Origin: Asparagopsis taxiformis
Lineage: Eukaryota > Rhodophyta > Florideophyceae > Bonnemaisoniales > Bonnemaisoniaceae
Length of the DNA: 64,000 nucleotides
Reading direction: 5' to 3'
Assembly: GCA_030407315.1 (NCBI GenBank)
Contig: JALQPE010000277.1
Location: 1 to 64,000, forward strand
Shown here: in pieces, positions 48,908 to 58,840 of the stretch
Numbering within the stretch: the first letter of the stretch is position 1
Layout of the letters: each line of letters begins with the position of its first letter
Program-made: the position numbers and the translations under genes
The notes under the pieces: generated by a model
What the model was told of the DNA's origin: nothing
Seen by the model: only the letters and a program-made list of their open reading frames with translations
Database searches by the model: none

Positions 48908-51796
48908 TTACTTTCTCGACGACACATGCGCAACTTTTCTCTGAATTTCCAACAAGAACTCGCGATAGTTCACTGTCGCTGCTGTGCGATCCTCAGTCAT
49001 CAATGCCTCCACTCTAGCTTGCATTTGTCGATCTCCAGCAGGAACAACATGAAACTGCAGCGCTGGCTTTCGGGACGCCATGATTCCGCTCACTAAACTG
49101 TGCACGTGTCCAATGCTTCCCTTCAGAGTTGGACCTCTTCTCATCAGTTCTACTCCGAGGAATCGCGGGTGGACAGGATTTGTGACAGCCTTACCCAACA
49201 GTTCCATAGTGAACCTCTGGACAACCGCTTGACCAAGCCATAAAATGAGGCTGCGACCATCGTCGATTAGAATACCACTATCAGGCTTCAGGGCCGCCAC
49301 TGTAGCTGGTATGCCGTCGGGATGTTTCACTTGTTTCTCATTAGGTCCAGGACCTGGGTATGCAGGGATGATATTCGGATACACAAGAGCGCTTGTTTCG
49401 GATACATTCATCACGTCTACTGCATGGATCAGCGCAGCCTTGTCATCAAATCTATACATGAACGCTCCACACGCATCGGTACTGAGAATTGGCGATTTTG
49501 CTAGACCGTGGACGTAGAGCGGCAAGAGAGTCATTGCATCTGGGAGAAGTAGCTGGTTGCTTCCGGCCACAGGAGGGTATTGCGTCTCACAAACTTCGCG
49601 ATATTTTCCCAGTGCCGCTACCACCTTGTCGGTGACTGATTGTTTCAGATGATCTAAATTTCGATCCTTCATTGCTTCAGCAGCTTGACGTACGAATATG
49701 TTAGATGTTGTGGGAGCGTCCACTCGTAAGAACATATCAGCCATGGAGTTGGTTACCGGGACGGCAACGGTGTGTACGCGAATTCGACGCTCTCCGCCGG
49801 TTGTAGTATACAATAATGCTACCTGCAAGCAAAATGGCCCATCTCCTAGATTGGTTTCATCAAAGCTAAACTGCACCGCGTATGCTTTGTCGGCATCCAC
49901 GTTGGCCATAGCAAGAAGATCAGTGGACCGGACGAAGAAACGGCCACTGAACTGCATGCAACGAACGCTCTTGGTTGCACGGATACGCATGACTGCTTCT
50001 AGCCCAGTTTCTCTTGCCAATGTTCTGTTCACTGCTAGCTGAAGTCGTGGAGCATCCTTTGGCGCATCGAAATTGGGACAATGGAAGAGCTCTCCACCAG
50101 TGAACTTGACCAGTTGTGCTAGTGTGGCCACATCCATATAATGTCCTGGAGGCGGCGGGCATAAGAACAGATCGCAGCTGATTTGAAAATGCGACATAGA
50201 CACGGCCATCTGACGATATGTCGACGAATCTGGTCGCAGGACGGAGCGCTCACGATCTGTACCCAACATGGCGTTATCACCTCTTTCCTTGAGAGAACCG
50301 GGACCGACGGTTGGTCTGGATGCAGCAACGACCAGCATCTTACCGCCATAGTACTCCATTGCTTTCTGTGCACCAGTGAGGGCAGCCCCAAGACAGGAAG
50401 CGGCCGACACCATACCTTGCGTGCGAGTGTGGGTCTCAGCAATCATGTCGAGTGCTCTTTCAAACGCAGGTCGACACTCATCCAATTGCACGAGAATGCT
50501 GTCAGGAGTTGGAACGAATATGTCGGAGATATCGGACACAATAGAAATGGACGGTTCCGCATCCGGCCCTGGGCGCAACGTATAAAACTGCACAGCAGAA
50601 TCGAAAGTGATGACACCTACGCGCGTGCGACCTTCGTTGGGCATCGAATCTATTGAGCGTTTTATTCCCGCAATTGCAGCAGCAAGGGCACCCGAATTGG
50701 CGGCAGCGGGGGTAACTTCCAGGACGAAGAGATACACCGGGGGCATCGGCGGGCGCATCATGTATTCTGCGGGTGCGACAAATTCTACAGAACCACGGTG
50801 AAGCTCTGGGCGCTCTGCGGCATCTCTTCGCTTGCCATTATTATCCAACGGAGAAAAGTAGTCACTCGGCGTCTCATTCATAAAAGAACACATACTACAA
50901 ACCCATCTTCTCCCACCGTCGCGGAAGGAGCAGCAGAAATTAATGTAAGACCTACATCTCCTACATCTGACAATTCCCGATGCACCAAAGTTGACCACCG
51001 GCACGGGCAAGTCATCAGGGCCTGCTTTGGCCAAAGGCTGTACCACTGCGCCAAGCGGCAGGGCGTATCGCTTTGCAAGAACAGAAGTGGCTGGAAAAGC
51101 GGCGTTACACAAACGAACGCAACGCGGACTTGCAGGAATGAATGCTTCCGGTGGGCACGCCACGGGTTCGGCATAGAGATGAGCGCTGACGTGCTGCGAC
51201 GGATCGCCCTGCAACATCATCGGAGGCGGGGGCGGTTTTGGTAGGGCGTCACCGGCAGCGATGCGCACAGCAAGTGCGGGTCCGGTCAAATCGGGGCGGG
51301 GGAGATGACGAGCATCTGCCATTGTCGCGGCACGCATTCCCGGTGGCGGATCGGACACGGACATGTGCTGCATGGCTAGCTGGTCCGGATGGGTGGATGC
51401 GGCGTTTGGTAACGGTCGGAGGGAGGACGGTGCAGGTCGCATGTTGGGCGGGGGACGTGAGGGCATTGGTGGTTGCGGTTGCGATGGCGGCATGGGCTGG
51501 GATGGATATCGCATTGCGGTTTGCGGACGCGGTGGGGGTGCGGATTGGGAGGGATAGGCGAGTGTGGGGGTGGGGGCGGGTGGAGGTGGAGATGCGGAAG
51601 GGTAGTTGGTCGTCGGTGGACGCGGTACAGTCGGATGGTAATTGGGAGGCTGTATGTGCTGCGATGGGTGGGAGGTCGGGGGTGAGGGACGCTGTTGTTG
51701 CACGGATGCTGGTGCATACATGTGTGGGGGACGCGGAGGTGCAGGGTTGGAGGCTTGCATGTTGGGGTGCGGGGGCGGGGGGACTGGCGGTTGCAT
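48908..51796 (-). CDS. SEC24: COPII coat cargo-binding subunit SEC24
   Basis: 962 aa, intronless. The first 190 residues are Pro/Gln/Ser-rich, as in other SEC24 proteins. A zinc finger lies near 274-305 (CRRCRSYINFCCSF...WVCSMC). The trunk domain begins with RPPMPPVYLFVLEVTPAA and includes VGVITFDSAVQFYTL, TQGMVSAASCLGAALTGAQ and GGELFHCPNFD. The beta-sandwich, helical and gelsolin domains follow (VRCMQFSGRFFVRSTD, PDAMTLLPLYVHGLAKSP, SLILWLGQAVV). With SEC23 it forms the inner COPII coat on ER exit sites and selects cargo. Confidence 0.96.
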   Translation of the reverse strand: MQPPVPPPPHPNMQASNPAPPRPPHMYAPASVQQQRPSPPTSHPSQHIQPPNYHPTVPRPPTTNYPSASPPPPAPTPTLAYPSQSAPPPRPQTAMRYPSQPMPPSQPQPPMPSRPPPNMRPAPSSLRPLPNAASTHPDQLAMQHMSVSDPPPGMRAATMADARHLPRPDLTGPALAVRIAAGDALPKPPPPPMMLQGDPSQHVSAHLYAEPVACPPEAFIPASPRCVRLCNAAFPATSVLAKRYALPLGAVVQPLAKAGPDDLPVPVVNFGASGIVRCRRCRSYINFCCSFRDGGRRWVCSMCSFMNETPSDYFSPLDNNGKRRDAAERPELHRGSVEFVAPAEYMMRPPMPPVYLFVLEVTPAAANSGALAAAIAGIKRSIDSMPNEGRTRVGVITFDSAVQFYTLRPGPDAEPSISIVSDISDIFVPTPDSILVQLDECRPAFERALDMIAETHTRTQGMVSAASCLGAALTGAQKAMEYYGGKMLVVAASRPTVGPGSLKERGDNAMLGTDRERSVLRPDSSTYRQMAVSMSHFQISCDLFLCPPPPGHYMDVATLAQLVKFTGGELFHCPNFDAPKDAPRLQLAVNRTLARETGLEAVMRIRATKSVRCMQFSGRFFVRSTDLLAMANVDADKAYAVQFSFDETNLGDGPFCLQVALLYTTTGGERRIRVHTVAVPVTNSMADMFLRVDAPTTSNIFVRQAAEAMKDRNLDHLKQSVTDKVVAALGKYREVCETQYPPVAGSNQLLLPDAMTLLPLYVHGLAKSPILSTDACGAFMYRFDDKAALIHAVDVMNVSETSALVYPNIIPAYPGPGPNEKQVKHPDGIPATVAALKPDSGILIDDGRSLILWLGQAVVQRFTMELLGKAVTNPVHPRFLGVELMRRGPTLKGSIGHVHSLVSGIMASRKPALQFHVVPAGDRQMQARVEALMTEDRTAATVNYREFLLEIQRKVAHVSSRK

Positions 51797-52295
51797 GATG
51801 AGTTGGTGAGCGGGACGAATGGATAGAGAGTTGTGCTAAAGCAGGTTGTTGATCAAAAATGTTATGTCGTACACAAGCTGATTGAGCATAAGGGATTGGA
51901 CTGGTCATACTGGTGATGTGTAAGCCTGAATGCAAAAATTGGATCATTGATACAATGTGGTCAGGAGACAGCACATGAGTCAAGAGTTGTACGTGCTGTC
52001 TCGATGCGAATGATGGGGCCATGTCGCTATCAGCAATGGCACTCCTCAACGCTGGCACGTCCACGTCCTGCGTAACGAGGTAGTGTCGCCCCATCTGCAA
52101 ACCCGCAACAGCCGCACGTTGATTTTCTAGCACCAACTTGAAATTTCCATTGCGCCACGGCCACTACAAATAACCGTCGACCAATCCACTTGACCGCGGC
52201 GTCCATACCTCCATCCTCGTTCCGTTCCGTTTCGTTCCCCCCTCCGCTCCGCTCGACTCCAATCACGCCCTGCCCATTCCACCGATCGCACCGCC
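51797..52295. promoter_or_regulatory. Divergent region between SEC24 and the small membrane protein gene
   Basis: 499 nt between opposite starts. C-rich leader close to the plus-strand gene. No further feature. Confidence 0.4.
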
Positions 52296-52541
52296 ATGCC
52301 CGCACCAGTTCCAGGCTGGCCCTGGTGGCAGCGTCTCAACTTTTTCATCTTCACCATCGCAGGCGGCTGCACCGGCTTCTACCTCCAGCATCAACTCGAA
52401 CAATCGCACAAAGAGCGCCTCCGCGACGTAGTCCCGCGCCTCGAGCAAGACCTGGCCGCCGCCGTGTCGGAGCGTCACGCATTGGAGACGCAACTCGAGT
52501 CGCTCACCGGCAAGAAGCTGGGCGAGTTTCAGAGAGTGTAG
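52296..52541 (+). CDS. Small single-pass membrane protein with coiled coil
   Basis: 81 aa, beginning MPAPVPGWPWWQR. One hydrophobic helix (about 14-31, NFFIFTIAGGCTGFYLQ) is followed by a charged amphipathic helix (HKERLRDVVPRLEQDLAAAVSERHALETQLESL). The layout resembles small mitochondrial or ER membrane subunits, but I recognise no family. The ATG follows a C-rich leader like those of the neighbours. The 3' end overlaps that of the convergent CMD-family gene by 13 nt. Confidence 0.55.
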   Translation: MPAPVPGWPWWQRLNFFIFTIAGGCTGFYLQHQLEQSHKERLRDVVPRLEQDLAAAVSERHALETQLESLTGKKLGEFQRV

Positions 52542-53206
52542 CGTGCGCGATGATACGTCATCCACGTCGCCATTGCGCTTTGCGCAGCATCGTGTCCAAA
52601 CACACATTGTGTGTGTTGCACCACCGATTCCACTTCTTGTTCACATACGCCTACCTTGAGCGCTCCCCGTAAATGCGATGCTAGTTGTACAGACGCCTTA
52701 GCATCTCCACATAACACTGCAATAATCGCAAGTTCTCGTTCTCGTAGCGAGATTTCTGCGCCCTGGTTCTGCATCAGTCCACCATATGCGCACGACACAA
52801 TCCACTCGTCCAATGCCGGGTGGAATGTGAAAAGCCGATTTCGTACCCTTTCGCTGTTTCGTCCGTAGATCTGTTGAAACATTTTCGTACCTTCATCTCG
52901 CATCATTGCCCTCGTTTGCGTGAATGCTCGCGTTGGATCGTGGCTATTGCTCGCATTTCCCACTACTCCGGCCGCTTGTAGTGCCGCTGCCGAGTGTAGC
53001 ACGCGCGGGATTCCGATCAACGGTACTGTCTGTAATATCGCCAATTCGTACGCTTTGTCTCGTTGTCCATGTTCAATGTATTGAAAGGCACTCACTGCGG
53101 CGTTGGCGTCGCCCGCTGCGACGTGTCCAACTGCTAGCAGTGTGGTGCGCAGCGAAGTCGTTAGACTAGCTGGCGCTTTTGGTAGTTGTGCCAATAGCGG
53201 ATACAT
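52529..53206 (-). CDS. Carboxymuconolactone decarboxylase (CMD/AhpD-like) family protein
   Basis: 225 aa, all-helical. The CMD half lies at about 105-200: an RNRLFTFHPALDEWIVSCAYGGLM segment, then LRERELAIIAVLCGDAKASVQLASHLRGALKVGVCEQEV, which is the family's LR.RELa.La....a..q...H..gAl..G.t..Ev pattern. CMD proteins include decarboxylases and AhpD-type peroxidase partners. The AhpD redox Cys pair (CxxC) is not present here; the Cys after AVL is single. The role is therefore unknown. No targeting sequence is obvious. The N-terminal half resembles the helical repeat seen in eukaryotic members. Confidence 0.75.
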   Translation of the reverse strand: MYPLLAQLPKAPASLTTSLRTTLLAVGHVAAGDANAAVSAFQYIEHGQRDKAYELAILQTVPLIGIPRVLHSAAALQAAGVVGNASNSHDPTRAFTQTRAMMRDEGTKMFQQIYGRNSERVRNRLFTFHPALDEWIVSCAYGGLMQNQGAEISLRERELAIIAVLCGDAKASVQLASHLRGALKVGVCEQEVESVVQHTQCVFGHDAAQSAMATWMTYHRARYTL

Positions 53207-53447
53207 TGTAAAATTTGGCCTCCCTGTCTGAATAACGGCGTAGCTGATCGCAGTGTGCCAAGAGCCGCACCACTCACTCGTCTGTCCAAGCTCGACGCTG
53301 CTAACAATTGGTGGTGTACATGGACATCGTTTTACTCATATGGTTCGAAAATCTATACGAAATGTTGAGACATAAAAATATGCCCGAAAGGCTGAGAACT
53401 CGATTCGAATTCCTACAAAGTTGAAAGAAAATATGCCGGTTAGATTT

Positions 53448-55208
53448 CTAATGTGCAATAGCTCGCGGTCCACGCGCCACACCCAGCGCGCGCGCAACAC
53501 CAATATAACTCTTCTCATGCAGCAACTGGACGCGCGACACGAGCGACTTGAATCCATATCGATACAACAACCTCAACGGGTGCAACATCTTGTGTGCCAC
53601 ATCCGGATGCATCGCATCGGTGTAACTCGACGTCACAACGCCGTCCACTAACAAGTCGCCGTGCACCGAGGTCGGCGCATATACGCCGCGCAAAGTTTCA
53701 CGGTTCACTTCCAGCACAAACACGTCGTCCGTTCCAGCCGCACTACGAAGACGGTCACCGCGTCTGACGGATGCGGCCACGCGCAATTGCCCGTTGACGT
53801 AGAGGTAGTGTTCGGGCGAAATGCGAATGGGTGTCGTACTACCGGGATGACGAATGGACACAAACTCGGCACTTTGCTGTGAGGAACGATGGCCGAAGAA
53901 GAAAATTTCCGAATGTTGTCCTTTTCCGATCGCGACCTTTTCGGCAAATTCAATGTCCTCCATGCGCACAACCGATCCGTCGTAACGCGACATGGTGGCA
54001 TCGGCCGGGAAACAGCCGGTCGGCGCGGTGAGATTCACTTCTCGGTTGCCGGCGGGACAGATGCCGGACGGATCCGAAACGTTGCACAGACATTCGAGTT
54101 TGACACATGCGATTGAACAGCAGCTGCCGTCGATGAATTCTTGCTCGTTGAAGACGGCCTCTGTGAAATCGGGCTTGGTAGCTACGAAATTCCTGACAAA
54201 GACGGTTTCGAAAGAGGATTCACTAAAGTCTGCCTTACAATCGATAGTAGTATTAGCGAGCACACGACGTTTGATATTGGTCTTGGACATATCTAGTGTT
54301 CGACAGGTCCCGTCCGAGGTAGTCATCTTCACTTCATCCCAGTAGAGATCGAGGATGTTGGATTCAGAAAAGTCGGCGTTGTGATGGAAGGTGACATTAC
54401 CCATGAAGAGGCCATTATGATTCGTTCCGGAACAGAAGACCTCGTCTTCGAAGACGACTTGCTGGAAAGCGGAATCATTGAAGGCGCTACGAAATTCGAT
54501 GTCATTTTGCTGTCCTTCCGGCGGGCTATGACACCAGAACTGATTAATGACTGATTTGTTAAAGTGCAAATCGGCGGCAGTCACTGCTTCGAAACGAATG
54601 GGGGTAACGTAATCGCTGTCCACAACAGTCATGTCGCGGAGTGTAATCTGACGGAAACGGATGGCGTCATTACCGGACACAGTTGTGGCACTGTCGGAAC
54701 GCTTGAAGGAGCAATCATCAAAGGTGACCTGCTGCATGACACCGAGCTCGAATCGAGTATCGGACTCGAATTTACAGCCAGTGAAGGTGACATTATTGAA
54801 GGCAAAATTCTTGAAAACGATGTCCACACTACTGTGGAAAGTACAACCGATGAAATGGACATTGTCGAGCGCGGTGTTATCAAACACCATAGGCTCGCTA
54901 TTAAAGGAGCCAAACTGACAATCCTTGAACTCGACACGCTGCCAAGTCGCCTCTGTGAAGTTGGAGGTCTTTTGATCATTGTTCTCAAAAATACAACTGT
55001 CAAACACGGTATCACTGATAGAAGTACGAGTGAAAGTCCATGCGTGCTGCTCGTCGGTAAACTCATGATCCTGAATACACAGATTGTAATAATTCCCCTC
55101 GACAATACTGGGATGATCGGCCATTCCCTCACAGGTATCCCAGAGAATATCTGCGCGCACGAGGGCGACCAAGGCGGCCAGGAGGAGGAGGAGGAGACGG
55201 GGAGACAT
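53448..55208 (-). CDS. Secreted pentapeptide-repeat protein with C-terminal Hedgehog-type (Hog/Hint) domain
   Basis: 586 aa. Signal peptide MSPRLLLLLLAALVALVRA. Residues about 35-365 are right-handed beta-helix style repeats (VFDSCIFENN, VEFKDCQFGSF, VHFIGCTFHSS, VTFTGCKFES, ADFSESNI, ADFSESSF) with several N-glycosylation sites. A Cys-rich segment follows. From residue 399 the sequence is a Hint domain: GCFPADATM at the cleavage site (GCF, exactly as in Hedgehog), block B SPEHYLYV (TxxH in Hedgehog), GDRL, then GVYAPTSVHGDLLVDGVVTSSY and HPDVAH. Hedgehog uses this module to cut itself at Gly-Cys and attach a sterol. Here the conserved late Cys of ASCY is Ser. I infer self-cleavage releasing the beta-helix. 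Confidence 0.82.
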   Translation of the reverse strand: MSPRLLLLLLAALVALVRADILWDTCEGMADHPSIVEGNYYNLCIQDHEFTDEQHAWTFTRTSISDTVFDSCIFENNDQKTSNFTEATWQRVEFKDCQFGSFNSEPMVFDNTALDNVHFIGCTFHSSVDIVFKNFAFNNVTFTGCKFESDTRFELGVMQQVTFDDCSFKRSDSATTVSGNDAIRFRQITLRDMTVVDSDYVTPIRFEAVTAADLHFNKSVINQFWCHSPPEGQQNDIEFRSAFNDSAFQQVVFEDEVFCSGTNHNGLFMGNVTFHHNADFSESNILDLYWDEVKMTTSDGTCRTLDMSKTNIKRRVLANTTIDCKADFSESSFETVFVRNFVATKPDFTEAVFNEQEFIDGSCCSIACVKLECLCNVSDPSGICPAGNREVNLTAPTGCFPADATMSRYDGSVVRMEDIEFAEKVAIGKGQHSEIFFFGHRSSQQSAEFVSIRHPGSTTPIRISPEHYLYVNGQLRVAASVRRGDRLRSAAGTDDVFVLEVNRETLRGVYAPTSVHGDLLVDGVVTSSYTDAMHPDVAHKMLHPLRLLYRYGFKSLVSRVQLLHEKSYIGVARALGVARGPRAIAH

Positions 55209-56062
55209 GACGGGGGAGAAATCGGCAATGACGACGAGAAAGCACTAGACAAGTCGGAGAAAAATGAAGCAAAGGACGCCGACACGAGGAATTGGTGCGT
55301 TGCGTACGAACGGTGCGCAAGTTTTGGGAATAAGCGCTTCACACGCGCGTTTGTTAACGAGTCGACTTGGGTCCGATCGTTGTGTACATCACGAGAACCG
55401 GACCGCGGGGCACTTACGGCTTACACGGATGTACGGAAAGAGGGTCGCGCTCGTGCTGCACGGCGCGGTCCTCGCAACGCATGTCGGAGCAACTGTGCGT
55501 ATGTATGAAACGCGACATGGTCGTCGCGGGGTAGAAATTTATTCCCATTTTGTTCCGTCACGTTTCTAACGTTTCTTTCCGCCCGTTTTGTTGGCCAATT
55601 ATATGCGATTCCGCCCCATGGAAGCAGTCACGCTCCCCTTTTCTCACACGCTCGACGCCCCGTGTCTCGCCGATACATGCTTCCAATCTTGCGTCCGCGT
55701 CCGCCGCACAATATTTGGCCCGCTTCTTGCTGACACTGCATGCCAAACGACTTGTTCGTGTGCGCTGTGTACGACACTTGGCGCATTGCTGTGTGCTGGC
55801 GTCGTATCCATCGTCCATTCCCGCCATAACTGCTTACTTTTACCCCCACACATGAAATTAGCGCAAACCAATTGCATGGCTCGTCAACGAATGGCACCGA
55901 ATTGATTCGCCGATCTGGTGCTTTCCACTGATTGACTCGCTGATCTATTTGTACAATCCGGTTTCCGATGGATGTTACCTGCTACACCTTCTTGTTGTCA
56001 AGTTTGTTTATTTATCGTATTCATCAACTAAATTAGGTGCGTTATATACACTCGCTGCACGA
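55209..56062. promoter_or_regulatory. 5' region of the Hog-domain gene
   Basis: About 850 nt upstream of the secreted protein and downstream of the Arg-rich gene. Short ORFs only, none supported. Confidence 0.4.
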
Positions 56063-58441
56063 TCATTGCACAAAGCATTCGCGTCCGGCATCTTCATGGC
56101 CGCCGCCGAGGTCATTGATAACCGACTCGACAATGTTGAGCACATTGCTATAATCTTCTACAATACGATGTACATTCTGCAATTGCACCGTTGAAATCTC
56201 CTCTTCAGCCGTGCGTTTGCCGCCGCCATTCTGTCGAGCCGCAATCGCGTCACCGAGCACCCGTCTCGCTTCCGCTTCGACCGAGCGCTGATCGCGTTCC
56301 CACACGCGCTGCAACGAGAACATGCGCATATAAACTTTCTGCATGCATCGTTTGAAAAAATACACCGTATCCTTGCGTTTCAATTCCTCCAACTCTTTGA
56401 TTTTGCGCTCGGCAAATTTGGTCATCCATCGATAATGCTCCGCAATCGGCGCCTTCAATTTCGTCCGCTCCGACGACGTCATGGACCGAATCTCCTTCTC
56501 GCTTCGTCGTAGTTCCGTCGTTTCGCGTGCAAGCGCCCAGTCAAAGCACAAGGAAAATGTGCGTCGCACTTCTACTTCAAACGCGTCGTAATCGCCACTG
56601 TCGTACAATTTTGTGCATTTGTTTTTCGACGCTGTGAATCGATCACCAAGTGATTTCAAGTCCTGTTTGTCCACGCACGCAACCTGACACGACGGCGATT
56701 GCGACGCTCCGAGCTGCTCTCCGCCTTTCGACCAACTCGCAGTTGTCCCTTTCACGACAGGAGATGCACTGCTACTTTTCGTTCCATTTCCTTTCGTGCC
56801 CTTCTCCCCAGAATGTCCATCCGAATGCGAGCCCCGTCCAGACACCGGTTGCGACCGAATCCCGCTACGCGATCCCCGTTCGCGCTCGCTATTTCGCTCC
56901 GAATCCCGTGTTCGTCGTTCTTTTCCTCGATTCCGCTCGCGATCCTTATCCCACTCTCGATCGCGCACACGATCCCCACGTTCACGTCCAGCACGACTCC
57001 GTTCACTCTCGTGCTCCTTTTCTCTACCACCACCCTCGCGATCCCGTCGCTCGCGATCTCCGCCCTCACGATCCCTCTCATGTCGACCTCGTCGCTCCCG
57101 TTCCCTCTCCAATCGATCACGATCTCTGTCCCGATCACGGACGCGCTCTCTATCCCGTTCACGCGTACGCTCCCTGTCGCGCTCCCGTTCTTCCCTGTAG
57201 CCATCACGCGCCCGATACCCATCACGATCTCGAGCAGACCCTGTGCTCACCCGTGACGACCGTCGCTCAGAGTCGCGACGTTCACTCCCACGTTCGCTGT
57301 CTCGCTCGCTTGCACGCTCCCGTTCTGATTTTCGATCCCTCGATCCGCTTTCCTCCACTCGGCTCTTCTTTTTCGGTCGCTCCGAGATGAGTGCTGGTGC
57401 GCGCTTGCTACCGACGTTAGAACTTTCTGTAGATTCTTTTGGTTCACGTTGAGCACTTCTCGGAATTGCAAAACGGCTCGATTTCGATTCCTCTCTAGTA
57501 CGAACAGTGTCCCTCTTTTGTTTAGCACTATCACTTGGCACATCCCTCATATTGACGTCTTCCTTCTTCCCAGTTGCACCCAATTCCCTTTTCAGAGTCA
57601 CACTCGCTTCCTTTTTCAAAGCCGCACTGGCCTCCTTTTTCATAGTCACACTGGCCTCCTTTTTCATTGTCGCACTCGCCTCTTTTTTCATAGTTGCATT
57701 CGCTTCCTTCTTAGGAGTTGCACTTACTTCCTTCTTGGGCACAGAACGTAACAAGTCCTTGCGTGGAAGCTCTGGAGCCCTGCGTGAATCTTCCTTGACT
57801 TTACGCTTTTCGACCTTCTCTTTTCTATCCTTGGCGGCAACTTTACGCACGGGCTCCTTGGCGGGTTCCTTCACTTTTGTGTCGCGCGTACTCTTTGTGA
57901 TTTGGGAAAGGGGCTTGCTGGAAAGCTGAGGCAGAGCCGACCTCAACGGCGTCACCAATTTTTTATCGGGACTGATGCTCGGCGAGGGGCGCTTCTTGGG
58001 CGAAAGCGGACTCTTCACAGCAGGAGGTTGCTTGAAAACGTCCTTGGTGCTGTCCGAATCGCTCGGTGCACGACGAGAGGGGCGCGGTTTGGAGCGCGGA
58101 CGCATTTGGGATAGTTTGGGCAGTTCAGTCAAGGGCCCGCCGGGCAGCAAGGGCGACAATGGGGTCGTCATGTCGCGCACCATCTGCAGCGCCTGGGCGG
58201 TTGTGACGGTAGACTTGTTGCGTGCTGTGGGGGAAACGGGCCCGGAGGGCGTGGGAGGCTTCTGGATGATGGCGCGCAATGGGAGCCGGGAAGGCAGTGC
58301 GGTTCGGGAACGTTTGGGGGGCAGTGGGGAGAGTGGTGGGCCTTTTAAAATGTGAGTGATGGGGCGTGTCATTTCCCATATCATTCGTGAGGTTGGTGAG
58401 GAGGGTTGCGGTGGTCGAAGAGCGGCCATTGTTTGGCGCAT
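56063..58441 (-). CDS. Arg/Lys-rich nuclear protein with a possible AF4/FMR2-type C-terminal domain
   Basis: 792 aa. Residues 1-230 are Pro/Ser/Lys-rich. About 240-280 is a tandem repeat of a 9-residue unit of KKEASATM type. About 330-560 is an RD/RE/RS-rich stretch (RERERDRDR, RDRDRDRLERERERR). The C-terminal 190 residues are helical: FTASKNKCTKLYDSGDYDAFEVEVRRTFSLCFDWA, YFFKRCMQKVYMRMFSLQR, NVHRIVEDYSNVLN. The RC....Y.RMF.L.R motif and the preceding helices recall the C-terminal homology domain of AF4/FMR2 (AFF) elongation scaffolds. That link is by eye only. The RE/RD composition alone would suit many splicing or transcription proteins. Confidence 0.6.
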   Translation of the reverse strand: MRQTMAALRPPQPSSPTSRMIWEMTRPITHILKGPPLSPLPPKRSRTALPSRLPLRAIIQKPPTPSGPVSPTARNKSTVTTAQALQMVRDMTTPLSPLLPGGPLTELPKLSQMRPRSKPRPSRRAPSDSDSTKDVFKQPPAVKSPLSPKKRPSPSISPDKKLVTPLRSALPQLSSKPLSQITKSTRDTKVKEPAKEPVRKVAAKDRKEKVEKRKVKEDSRRAPELPRKDLLRSVPKKEVSATPKKEANATMKKEASATMKKEASVTMKKEASAALKKEASVTLKRELGATGKKEDVNMRDVPSDSAKQKRDTVRTREESKSSRFAIPRSAQREPKESTESSNVGSKRAPALISERPKKKSRVEESGSRDRKSERERASERDSERGSERRDSERRSSRVSTGSARDRDGYRARDGYREERERDRERTRERDRERVRDRDRDRDRLERERERRGRHERDREGGDRERRDREGGGREKEHESERSRAGRERGDRVRDREWDKDRERNRGKERRTRDSERNSERERGSRSGIRSQPVSGRGSHSDGHSGEKGTKGNGTKSSSASPVVKGTTASWSKGGEQLGASQSPSCQVACVDKQDLKSLGDRFTASKNKCTKLYDSGDYDAFEVEVRRTFSLCFDWALARETTELRRSEKEIRSMTSSERTKLKAPIAEHYRWMTKFAERKIKELEELKRKDTVYFFKRCMQKVYMRMFSLQRVWERDQRSVEAEARRVLGDAIAARQNGGGKRTAEEEISTVQLQNVHRIVEDYSNVLNIVESVINDLGGGHEDAGRECFVQ
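57594..57720 (-). repeat. Coding tandem repeat, 27-nt unit
   Basis: Four to five copies of a 27-nt unit encoding KKEAS(A/V)TM or AL variants inside the Arg-rich protein. Third-base differences between units show they are not identical. Confidence 0.8.
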
Positions 58442-58840
58442 TGACTGGAACGGGGAGGCGGTGGTTGCTGGAGTTATAGGAATGGGCGGAGTGTCGGAGA
58501 CGACGGTGACGGCGGTGACGGCGGTGACTGTCGGTCGGTCGGTTGTTGTTGTTGTGTTGCGTTAATTGATTTAGTTAGTAAGCGAGACGACGTTGCATGG
58601 CGGATTGCAACGGGGGAGGTTGTGTCTAGCGTTTGAAATGTAGCGGCTGGCTACACAGCACATGTGGGCGAATTGACATGCCGCGGTTGACGCGCTGGGT
58701 TGGGCAGCTGTGAAAATTTGAGAAATTCTACATGTTTGCTGTAAGCATACGGTGCCGTGTCCCAAGCATTTCTTTAACGTCCATGCGTTACAGACTATGT
58801 TACCCTTCGCTTTCGATAATTTCAAAGCTTTACAATTCAT
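58442..58840. other. Intergenic between two tandem minus-strand genes
   Basis: About 400 nt. A GTGACGGCG triplicate lies at about 58506-58530 close to the start of the Arg-rich gene. Nothing else. Confidence 0.4.

Noticed and set aside
54564..55508. 314-residue plus-strand ORF opposite the Hog-domain gene
   Set aside because: It is the antisense of the pentapeptide repeats; its apparent repeat pattern follows from theirs, and it has no domains.
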